Below are positions 17,721 through 24,768 of a stretch of DNA of 64,000 nt, one piece after another (within the stretch, counting starts at the first letter, position 1; every line of letters starts with the position of its first letter). The position numbers were made by a program, and so were the translations under genes. This stretch comes from Roseiarcus sp963832305. GTDB taxonomy: Bacteria; Pseudomonadota; Alphaproteobacteria; Rhizobiales; Beijerinckiaceae. The notes under the pieces are model-generated. The model had not been told where the DNA came from and did no database searches. It worked only from the letters and a program-made list of their open reading frames with translations. The stretch covers positions 106,437 through 170,436 of the forward strand of contig CAWHTU010000017.1 of NCBI GenBank assembly GCA_963832305.1, written 5' to 3'.

Positions 17721-19082
17721 TCATGGAGCGCCGGCGTCATGCGCTATCAGGCCAGGACCGACCGAGGTCGGGATGTGCGGAACCCGCAGCCCGAAGATCT
17801 CCTTGGGTTCGCCGACGCCCCGAAGCTTGAACTGTCCGAGGGATTCCAGGCGTCCGTCGCAGCGTCCCGCGGCCTCTGCGAACCGAGAGGAAAAGAGGAG
17901 ATGGCGGTCGAGCACATCGCAAAGCTTCTCCATTCGAACGACTTCGTTGACCGCGGGTCCGATGACGGTGAAGTCGAGCCGATCCGCAGCGCCGACATTG
18001 CCGTACAGCACTTCACCGACGTGGAGTGCGATGTCGACCTCGGCGAAGGGCAGCCCTTCCGCTTGGCGCCGCAGGTTCCGCGACTCGACCTTTTCCAAGC
18101 TCTCCACCGCGGCCTCGAGGCCACGATTGCAGGCGACCCTCTCCTCGACCTCCTCGAACGATATTGTGGCCAGCATCGCGTCGCCGATGAATTTGAGGAC
18201 ATGGCCGCCACGGGTCCGCAACGAGGCCGTCAGCATCTCAAAGGCCTCGTTCAGCATCTCGACGATCTGCGCGCCCGAGTTCACGTCGCTGATCCGCGTG
18301 AAGCCTCTCAGATCCGCGTACCACAGCACCGAGCGGAGACTGTTGACAGTTCCGCGCTCGACCGCGCCGGAGTGAACGCGCGCGCCCGCGTCGTACCCAA
18401 GATAGGTTCGCAGAAGTCCGGAGGCGATGTCATGACCGGCGTGAGCCTTCATCGCGAGCGACAATTCCGGCAAGGTCGAATGCAAAAGCTCGATTTCCGC
18501 GTCATGGAACCCGCCGGGACGATCAGTCGTGAAGGAATAGAGAACACCAGTCCCGTGCGAGGGGTCGGCGTTCTCCCCGAACCTGAATCCGAGGCAGAGA
18601 TAGTCCGTGGCTCCCGCGTTGTAGAAATCGACAAGAGCGGGAAAGTCTCGCTGGTCCGGCCCCAGTTCGAGGCGGCGCCGCAGCCACACCTTCTTCTCAC
18701 CGCCCTGCGAACGCTGGATCAGCGCGTAGAAAGGACTCGCCAGCCATTCCTGTGAGACGGGCCCGCCGCGCGCGAATTGCTGCTCGCGCACCGATTGCCA
18801 TTCGCGCTTCCAGGTATAGCCGTAGCCCGTCCACTGCGGATGCAAGGTCTGGGTTGACACATAGGCGCGCATCAACTCGAAGCCGTGCGCCTCCAGTCGG
18901 CGGCAATAGCCTTCGAAGAGATCACGCGCTGTCGCTCCTCGCAGGCCTTGCTCAGTCACCCATAGTTTGATTTCGTCGACCGCTTCAGGGAGGTTCGCCG
19001 CGGAAAGCGCGCGCCCGGGAGAAGACAGCGGTAGTGCGGTGCGAGTTTCGCCGTCGACAAGGCGAAGCGATGTTTCGTTCAT
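17721..19082 (-). CDS. Class III adenylate/guanylate cyclase
   Basis: A 453-residue soluble nucleotide cyclase. The N-terminal ~220 residues form a sensor-like domain (LFEGYCRRLEAHGFELMRAY, LCLGFRFGENADPS). A class III catalytic domain follows: SVLWYADLRGFTRISD with the first metal aspartate, GGHVLKFIGDAMLATI with the substrate lysine and second metal aspartate, IALHVGEVLYGNVGA, and DFTVIGPAVNEVVRME with the transition-state Asn/Arg pair. The catalytic set looks complete, so ATP to cAMP is the likely reaction. The start at ATG 19082 is supported by GAAGG upstream. It is flanked on both sides by copies of the thioesterase locus. Confidence 0.88.
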   Translation of the reverse strand: MNETSLRLVDGETRTALPLSSPGRALSAANLPEAVDEIKLWVTEQGLRGATARDLFEGYCRRLEAHGFELMRAYVSTQTLHPQWTGYGYTWKREWQSVREQQFARGGPVSQEWLASPFYALIQRSQGGEKKVWLRRRLELGPDQRDFPALVDFYNAGATDYLCLGFRFGENADPSHGTGVLYSFTTDRPGGFHDAEIELLHSTLPELSLAMKAHAGHDIASGLLRTYLGYDAGARVHSGAVERGTVNSLRSVLWYADLRGFTRISDVNSGAQIVEMLNEAFEMLTASLRTRGGHVLKFIGDAMLATISFEEVEERVACNRGLEAAVESLEKVESRNLRRQAEGLPFAEVDIALHVGEVLYGNVGAADRLDFTVIGPAVNEVVRMEKLCDVLDRHLLFSSRFAEAAGRCDGRLESLGQFKLRGVGEPKEIFGLRVPHIPTSVGPGLIAHDAGAP

Positions 19083-19448
19083 CCGGTCAACCTTCTGCGT
19101 TGCCGTCCCAAGATCGGCCCCAACATTCGCCGCGCCCGAATGCGGAGCCGCATATCCAATCGGGTTTCCTACATAGGCACGCAAGGAAGTCCGGGCAATG
19201 ATGGTCCGACGGGTCGCGAACGAGACGACTGCGGAGTTCCGCCAGCATATCGGCTGCGGCGACTGACGCGGTCGTGACGCAGGCTCGAACAATCGGGCTC
19301 CCCTCCCTGGTCGCGGACGAGTCACGACGCGATGCCGGTCTTACCCGATTAGGATGACTGCAAAGGGCGGAAGGCGGACTTAAGAAGGGCTGACCAACAA
19401 GGTCCGGAATCCGCCCAATTGCGACATCCACGCCCGCGAGCCAACCGT

Positions 19449-19559
19449 GTCCGCTTCACGTCGACTCCGGTCCGTCGATGTGGGAACCATGCGTCAGATC
19501 TTGACCACCCAGACCGCCGCCGGCCCGCTTTTACGGAGCTGGCGCGGGAGCGTCGGGCC
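19449..19559. repeat. Direct repeat partner of 17398-17508
   Basis: 111 bases that match 17398-17508 with only a handful of mismatches, in the same orientation, on the other side of the cyclase gene. It covers the last bases of the intact thioesterase gene and its 3' flank. The second repeat block is 19788-19885 (matching 17509-17606). Confidence 0.9.
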
Positions 19560-20034
19560 CCGGCAGGACCATCAGCGTCGATGTCCCGTGCGCCAGGATC
19601 CGGCCGCGGGGGTCGACGATCCGCGCCTCGCAGGAAATGATCCGTCGGCCCCGCCCAACGACGCGCCCTTCGGCCCGCACCCGGCCCGTGTCCTTGGTGA
19701 TCGGGCGGGAAAAATTGGCCTTGGTCTCGATCGACGTATAGCTGACGCCCGCCGGCAAGATCGTCTGCCCGGCGCAGCCGGTCGCGCTGTCGATCAGGGT
19801 CAGCGCCCAGCCGCCATGGACGACCCCGAGCGGGTTCAGAAGATGCTCGCCCGCCTCGCCTTCGAAGACCGCGAAGCCGTCGCCGATCTCGGTCAGCAGG
19901 AACGAGAGGGTCCTGGCCATCGGCGGCGCGGGCAGCCGGCCATCCATGATCGCCTCGAGGAACTCGCGGCCCGACATCAGCCTCGCCTCGGCCAGATCGA
20001 CAACGCCGTAGACGAGAGCCGCCGTCGTCAGCAT
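19531..20034 (-). CDS. PaaI-family hot-dog fold thioesterase
   Basis: A 167-residue acyl-CoA thioesterase-like protein. The hot-dog signature is LLNPLGVVHGGWALTLIDSA, with the conserved HGG turn and the following aspartate, then SYTSIETKANFSRPI and GRVRAEGRVVGRGRRI, as in PaaI/YdiI relatives that hydrolyse aromatic or fatty acyl-CoA. The start at ATG 20034 is supported by AGGAGA 7 bases upstream; an ATG at 20052 lies upstream of that site. It is divergent from a MarR-type gene, with a palindrome between them, so it is probably under MarR control. Confidence 0.88.
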   Translation of the reverse strand: MLTTAALVYGVVDLAEARLMSGREFLEAIMDGRLPAPPMARTLSFLLTEIGDGFAVFEGEAGEHLLNPLGVVHGGWALTLIDSATGCAGQTILPAGVSYTSIETKANFSRPITKDTGRVRAEGRVVGRGRRIISCEARIVDPRGRILAHGTSTLMVLPGPDAPAPAP

Positions 20035-20065
20035 CGCTTTTCTCCTATCCATGCAGATACAAATG

Positions 20066-20077
20066 ATGCATATGCAT
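20066..20077. promoter_or_regulatory. Palindromic candidate MarR operator
   Basis: A perfect 12-bp palindrome (ATGCATATGCAT) in an AT-rich patch, within the 49 bases between the divergent thioesterase (20034) and marR (20084) starts. MarR-family regulators bind such short palindromes and often control a divergent neighbour plus themselves. Confidence 0.5.
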
Positions 20078-20083
20078 ATATCG

Positions 20084-20549
20084 ATGCCGACGCCAGCGCA
20101 ACCGATATCCAAGACCCTCGTCGCCGACGCGCGGGCGGCGGTCGGCGCCTGCGCCGGCTGGAACGCGAGGCTCGCCGCGCGCCGAATCACCGGCTTCCTC
20201 AACCGGCGGATGCAGGGGTCGGGCCTGAGCCTCGCCCAGTTCGGGCTCATGGCCCAGATCGCCTCGGCGCGCGACGATACGCTCGGCGCGCTCGCCCAGC
20301 GGACCGGGCTCGACCAGTCGACGCTGTCGCGCAATCTGCAGGTGCTCGAGTCTTCAGGGCTGATCGAGATCGCCGCCGGCGACAAGGACGCCCGCCGCCG
20401 CGCTGTGTGGCTGACCGAAAAGGGGGCGCTCGCCCTCGAGGCGAGCCTCGCTCGACTGGCGGCGCGCCCACGGCGAGCTCGCCGCGCGGTTCGACCCGGA
20501 GACCGCCCGGCGCCTGGCGGTCGCGGCCGAGGGGCTGGAGGAGGGGTAG
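20084..20549 (+). CDS. MarR-family transcriptional regulator (frameshifted)
   Basis: Winged-helix regulator of ~154 aa. The helix-turn-helix spans SLAQFGLMAQIASA, TLGALAQRTGLDQSTLSRNL and QVLESSGLIEI, then the wing AAGDKDARRRAVWLTEKG. Near 20450 one base appears extra: the other frame continues DWRRAHGELAARFDPETARR and stops at TAG 20547-20549, the expected dimerisation helix end. The ATG at 20084 is preferred because an upstream in-frame ATG (20051) would place the operator palindrome inside the gene. It probably controls the divergent thioesterase; the ligand could be an acyl or aromatic compound, by inference. Confidence 0.8.
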
Positions 20550-20577
20550 AGGCGCCGCGCGTTCAAGCCGGCCCTCC

Positions 20578-20654
20578 TGTCATTCCCGCGAAAGCGGGAA
20601 TCTAGTGTCGCGTCAGAGCCTTGACTCTGGATGCCCGCATTCGCGGGCATGACA
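20578..20654. repeat. Double-hairpin intergenic repeat, copy 1
   Basis: Two inverted hairpins in tandem: arms TCCCGCGAAAGCGGGA and GCCCGCATTCGCGGGC, with the outer ends TGTCAT...ATGACA also complementary. The same element occurs at 29492 and 41336. This copy lies just after the marR stop. Confidence 0.9.
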
Positions 20655-20803
20655 GAATTGCGTCAACTGACGGACCGTGCCTCTAGCGCCAAAAGTTCGG
20701 TCAGGGCCGTTACGAGAGGAGACCTGACTGCTCGGCCCACTCCACGGTCTGGAGCTCCCTGTGATAGACCATTGGCCGCGTGGTCTTGTCGAGGGAATAG
20801 AAC

Positions 20804-21310
20804 ATGATAAGCAAAGTGCGCGGGCCCCTGATAACATCGGCGGTCATCGCTCTCAGGATCGTCGCATTCGGTTCAGGCGCCTCCGCAGAAGATGTTGGCA
20901 AAACAACAAGTTCGCAGCTTGCTCCGTCTCGGCTCGCTTACGCCCGGTTGTATTGCACTCCTGACCACGAGAGCCATTTCGCAGCGCTGACGGCGGACCT
21001 CGCCGAGCAGAATTTCGCCCCTCCCGCCGCGCCGATCTACATTGGCGGCAGTCGGCCAGCCTCAAGCGTGTTCTTCGCAGGATTCGAGGCGCACTGGGGC
21101 GCTGCCGACCTGGTGAACCACCTCTACCATCCGACCCCCGCAGTTCAGCTGCTTACCGTGGCTGCGGGCGTGTTCTCGATCACAACGTCAGACGGCGAGT
21201 CGAGACAGCTGCACGCCGGCGACGTCGTCCATCTGGAAGACGTCGCGCCTTGCAAAGGGCACATTACGGTTGTGGGCGACACGACGGGGTTCCTGGTGTT
21301 CGCTCGCTGA
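20804..21310 (+). CDS. Exported cupin-domain protein
   Basis: A 168-residue protein with an N-terminal hydrophobic signal (cleavage near GASA) and a single cupin beta-barrel. The second half reads VQLLTVAAGVFSITTSDGE, RQLHAGDVVHLEDVAPCKGH and ITVVGDTTGFLVFAR. An incomplete metal set is visible (AHWG and LVNHLYHP before the barrel, and the late histidine in KGH). The N-terminal half contains LYCTPDHESHFAALTADL. It is not obviously in an operon, and nothing upstream within 150 bases is coding. The substrate is unknown. Confidence 0.7.
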   Translation: MISKVRGPLITSAVIALRIVAFGSGASAEDVGKTTSSQLAPSRLAYARLYCTPDHESHFAALTADLAEQNFAPPAAPIYIGGSRPASSVFFAGFEAHWGAADLVNHLYHPTPAVQLLTVAAGVFSITTSDGESRQLHAGDVVHLEDVAPCKGHITVVGDTTGFLVFAR

Positions 21311-21651
21311 CGGCCGCGCGTGGAGTTGCATCGTTTCCGGCAAAATGTGTGTGGGCCGCACGCAAAGCGGCTTTTCGAAGGATGATCTGAGGATGCGAGG
21401 GCGCGCGGAGTTTGAGGCTCGGGCGTCGTTCGAGACGCGCTTCAGCGCCTCAGGACGAGGCGTTAGGGTGAACATGATCGCTCCATCGATCTTGCCGGCG
21501 AGCGCTGAGATGAAGCCGCGGCTCCTTCGCCGCGGATCTGACGGGCAGCGTCACGCTGGCTTGTTTAGAGACGAAGATTCAGCCACAATTACTCGGCGTT
21601 TTTTTGCGGACTTCGGCTCCAGCGGTTCGGGTATCGCCTCAGGCCCAACTC
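21311..21651. other. Intergenic stretch before the protease gene
   Basis: About 340 bases. Part of it (21360-21490) reads like degenerate intergenic repeat DNA common in Hyphomicrobiales (translated pieces such as FEARASFETRFSA and MIAPSILPASAEMKPR recur in spurious ORFs). It presumably holds the promoter for the protease pair. No gene is called. Confidence 0.35.
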
Positions 21652-22650
21652 ATGATCTACTCAGACGGTTACCTGCGGGAGGTCGTGCCTGCGACCGACC
21701 CGCCATACGGGGAGGTCCCGCCGGCAGTTGTCGCGGAATTGGATCGCCTGCGCGGCAATTCGCCGTCTTCGAGCGAGCCGGCCGAAACATATCAAAGATC
21801 AGTACTCTGGACTTACGCAGTCATCGAGCAATATCGGCTTGGCAATTATATCTGGGAACAATTCTACGACCTGTTCCCTTGGCAAGCCTTCGGCGGAGAG
21901 GCGAGGCTGCTTGCGCCGATCCAATTTGGCCTCTTTGACCAAGAGTTCGAGACGTCCGGCTTTGGGCTGATGATCGCCCATCCCCCGACCCAGTTCCAAA
22001 CGAGGCCAGGGAGAATCGGAACAATAAGGTTTCCGAGGTTGGAGCGATCCTTCCCGGTGATTGCGCGCATGATGCTCACGACCCTCCACGCTCCGGCGCA
22101 GCCGACAAATGCGAACAGCGCCTGCTGGGCGCGCGACGTCGCCACTCGTTCGACGTGGGGCTTCCTCACCTCCGGTCATGCGGTGAGCGGACTTGCGGCA
22201 GGCGACGCCGTACCGTTGGCGGGCGGCCAATCGGGAACCTTGGAGATATCCGGGCACCCGCCTATCGATGCCGCCTTTGTCTCCGCGGCCGCGCCAAAAG
22301 GTCCGAAGCCCCACTCGCTGCGGGCGTTTTCCGCAATCAATTTTCCGGCGGCTGGCTTGGCGGTCGAAGTCGTCACCGCGAGTCGCGTTGAGCAGCGACA
22401 CGCCGTTGCGGTGCAAAACTCGATGGGCGTAATCAACACTTCGTACTACGGGATCCAGGTCTTTTTCGATCAGCCTTGCCTGCCGGGGGATTCCGGTTCG
22501 CTCGTACGCGCCGCGACGGGCGACGCGGTCGCGCTTTACAGCGGCGAACAGGGAGGCTGCACCTATAATGGCCTCACCAATCAGACGCTTGGTCTTGGCC
22601 AGCACTTCGGGCAGGCGCTCTACGCGCTCGGCGCGAGCGCCTGGATATAG
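21652..22650 (+). CDS. Trypsin-like (chymotrypsin-fold) serine protease
   Basis: A 332-residue protein with no signal peptide, so it is probably cytoplasmic. The C-terminal ~185 residues are a trypsin-fold protease with all three catalytic residues: His176 in GFLTSGHAVSG, Asp206 in PPIDAAFV and Ser281 in CLPGDSGSLV. Cysteines at 276 and 303 bracket the serine loop. The first ~150 residues are an unrecognised, Trp/Tyr-rich domain (SVLWTYAVIEQYRLGNYIWE, FYDLFPWQAFGG). Start at ATG 21652; an upstream GTG-like start at 21604 would add 16 residues without conservation. The stop is 11 bases before the Trypco1-like gene, so the two form an operon. Predicted role: a protease effector in a conflict or stress module. 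Confidence 0.75.
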   Translation: MIYSDGYLREVVPATDPPYGEVPPAVVAELDRLRGNSPSSSEPAETYQRSVLWTYAVIEQYRLGNYIWEQFYDLFPWQAFGGEARLLAPIQFGLFDQEFETSGFGLMIAHPPTQFQTRPGRIGTIRFPRLERSFPVIARMMLTTLHAPAQPTNANSACWARDVATRSTWGFLTSGHAVSGLAAGDAVPLAGGQSGTLEISGHPPIDAAFVSAAAPKGPKPHSLRAFSAINFPAAGLAVEVVTASRVEQRHAVAVQNSMGVINTSYYGIQVFFDQPCLPGDSGSLVRAATGDAVALYSGEQGGCTYNGLTNQTLGLGQHFGQALYALGASAWI

Positions 22651-22661
22651 GGGAGGGTAAA

Positions 22662-23027
22662 ATGGCGGAATCGAAGACGACGAAAAAGTCCGACGGTCAG
22701 TTCGAAATCCTTGTCCCAAAAAGGGCGGCGCCGCCGAGGGGCGCGCGCGGCGTCAGAGATGCGGTCACAACGCACGCGACCCCGCCGTGGACTGCGCAAG
22801 CGTTTTTCGACGTCAAGAAGGTCGACCCGAAAGACATGGCCGCCAACTGGCAGGCAAAGCTCAATCAGGTCCTCGATATGGCCGCTGACGTAGCGGCAAA
22901 AAAGGACAAGGGTTGGCACATCGACGAGATCGAGATTGGCTTGACGCTCAGCGCGAAGGGCGAATTGTTGTTCATCGCCGAAGCTGGAGCGGAGGCGAGC
23001 GTAAAAGTGACGCTGAAGAAGAGCTGA
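22662..23027 (+). CDS. Trypsin-co-occurring domain 1 (Trypco1)-like protein
   Basis: A 121-residue protein. The C-terminal half matches my recollection of the Trypco1 (CU044_2847-type) domain, a small beta-rich domain that accompanies trypsin-like proteases: HIDEIEIGLTLSAKGELLFI followed by AEAGAEASVKVTLKKS. The first ~45 residues are Lys/Arg/Pro-rich and look disordered; a helical segment (MAANWQAKLNQVLDMAADV) precedes the domain. A strong ribosome site (GGGAGGG) sits 5 bases before ATG 22662. The immediately upstream gene is a trypsin-like protease, exactly the expected partner. The family was proposed from comparative genomics as part of effector systems in bacterial immunity; no biochemistry is known to me. 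Confidence 0.7.
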   Translation: MAESKTTKKSDGQFEILVPKRAAPPRGARGVRDAVTTHATPPWTAQAFFDVKKVDPKDMAANWQAKLNQVLDMAADVAAKKDKGWHIDEIEIGLTLSAKGELLFIAEAGAEASVKVTLKKS

Positions 23028-23034
23028 CCGGCCC

Positions 23035-23536
23035 CTACCCGCGCGCCCTCCAGAAATCCGCCTGCAGCGCCGCGGCCTCATCCTCAAGCAGCGGGCCGAC
23101 GACTTCGGTCGAGCGCTGGCCGGCGGCGAACACGACGTCGCACGGCAGGTCGAGGGTCGGGTTCTCGTCGTGCGCGCCCGTCTCGGCCTTCAGCGACTTC
23201 TCGGTCTGGCCGTAGACGACGCGGCCGATCCCTGCCCAGTAGATTGCGCCCGCGCACATCGCGCACGGCTCGGCCGAAGTGTAGAGCGTGCAGCGGGCGA
23301 GGAACTTGAGGCCGTAGCCGCGCGCCGCGCGTGAGGCGAGCAGACGCTCGGCGTGCGCGGTGCGGTCGCCGCCCTCGCTCGTATATCCGTTGCCCTGCTC
23401 CATCAGGAGCTTGCCCTCGCCGTCGGCGAGGACCGAGCCGAACGGATGGTCGCCCGCGGCGCGCGAGCGGCGCGCGACGTCGAAGGCGTGGCGCAAGCAG
23501 CGCCTCGTCATAGGGGCGAAGGGACGCGGCGGTCAT
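23035..23536 (-). CDS. Nucleoside/guanine deaminase of the CMP/dCMP deaminase fold (frameshifted)
   Basis: A zinc-dependent deaminase of ~166 aa. The zinc and catalytic motifs are intact: HAERLLASRA (HAE) and TLYTSAEPCAMCAGAIYWAG (PCxxC). The rest (GDHPFGSVLADGEGK, IGRVVYGQTEKSLKAE) resembles guanine deaminase/tRNA deaminase-like purine deaminases. The first ~12 codons (MTAASLRPYDEA) are in another frame; the change lies near 23490-23500, and the total length is one base over a multiple of three. ATG 23536 has GGAG 9 bases upstream. It is convergent with the Trypco1-like gene. The most likely substrate is guanine or a related nucleoside; TadA is less likely given the context. Confidence 0.75.
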
Positions 23537-23653
23537 GACGCGGATCTCCATCTTGCCGATACCGCCGCAGTCATATCCGGGCGTCGGCGTCGCGGCTTCT
23601 CCCCTCAGCTGAATCCTCATAAGGTCGCATTTTCGCCAAAGGGGCGTCATCCG

Positions 23654-24491
23654 ATGCGAGACGACGGCGGACAGGCGATCTTCTTTTATAGCCGGCACCC
23701 TATCACGGCCGAGATCACCCTATCGAAGCTCCGCGCGAGCCGCGGCAATCTGGATGGACTTCGCCCCGAGGACCTCTATCCACACGATCAGGATCACTAT
23801 GGAGGGCTGGAGGCGAACGACGTTCTGGCCGCTGCCACGGGAATCGGCGAGGGTACGCGGGTCGCGGATTTCTGCGCGGGGCTCGGGGGTCCAGCGCGCT
23901 ATTTGGCGAGCCGTTACGGCGCCCTTGTCACCGGCGTCGAACTCACGCCGGCGCGCGTCAGGGGCGCTAACGAGTTGACCCGAACTCGTCGGCCTTCATG
24001 AGCAGGTTCAGATCGTCGAGGGCAACGTCATGGCGGTTCCCCTCCCCGACAACTGCGTCGATGTCGTGATCAGCCAGGAGGCTCTGCTTCACATTCCCGA
24101 TCGGCGGCGGGCGATGGCCGAGGCGTTCCGCATATTGAAACCCGGCGGCCGGCTCGCCTTCACCGATTGGGTCGCGCCGGCGCCGCTCGCCAAAGACGAC
24201 GCGGACCTTCTGTGGGAAGGCCAGGCCGTCCAAGCGCTGGAAAGCCCCAAATCCTATCGAGACTTGTTGACGGACATCGGGTTTCGCGTCCGCTCCTCCG
24301 ATGACTTGACCGCCGAATGGGCGGTGTTGCTGAAAGCGCGTCTGGCGATGTACCAAAAGCTGCGGCGTGAGGCGGAGGCGGCTGGAACTCCCTCCGGGCA
24401 CGACGCCTTCCACAAATCCTATGTCCGCCTCGTCGAGCTCATGGGCGGGCATGTTCTCGGCGGGGTCAGAATCGTCGCCGAGAGGAGATAG
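23654..24491 (+). CDS. SAM-dependent methyltransferase, class I (frameshifted)
   Basis: A ~278-residue methyltransferase of the UbiE / sarcosine-N-methyltransferase-like group. It contains LYPHDQDHYGGLEAND before the fold, motif I RVADFCAGLGGPARYLA, motif II VTGVELTPARV, then (after a frame change near 23985) IVEGNVMAVPLPDNCVDVV, SQEALLHIPDRRRAMAEAFR and LKPGGRLAFTDWV. The end FHKSYVRLVELMGGHVLGG is intact. The length is one base over a multiple of three, so a single inserted base explains the break. The substrate is not evident; small amines, lipids or quinones are all methylated by relatives. Confidence 0.75.
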
Positions 24492-24588
24492 CGACTGGCC
24501 GCTCTTCGCGGCGCCAAGCCTGCGGGGCGGGCAGACTGCCCAACAATGTCCCGCCCTGAAGCCATACAGTCCATAACCGCCAATTCAT

Positions 24589-24616
24589 TTGACAGTTCGG
24601 CGGCCCTCGCTAGGTT
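24589..24616 (+). promoter_or_regulatory. Candidate sigma-70 promoter for the BMP-family ABC operon
   Basis: A consensus -35 hexamer TTGACA (24589-24594) and a -10-like TAGGTT (24611-24616), spaced by 16 bases. It lies ~150 bases upstream of the first ABC gene in an otherwise non-coding stretch. Confidence 0.4.
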
Positions 24617-24768
24617 GCCTAAAAACACGGCGTCCAATGATCGCGGACGCGGGGGGAATTCGTTGGCCTGCGACCCGCCTCACGGAGGCAGGAGCGCTGG
24701 CGGCGTGATTTTTGCGTCGCGCGACTTGGCAAGCGGCCTGACGGGCCCGGGAGCGAGGGTATGACGAG

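Noticed and set aside
19449..19885. Insertion-sequence ends around the cyclase
   Set aside because: The flanking repeats are pieces of the thioesterase locus in direct orientation, with no transposase, terminal inverted repeats or target-site duplication.
21360..21600. Open frame before the protease gene
   Set aside because: Its translation resembles spurious ORFs from degenerate intergenic repeats in Hyphomicrobiales, with no protein-like conservation.
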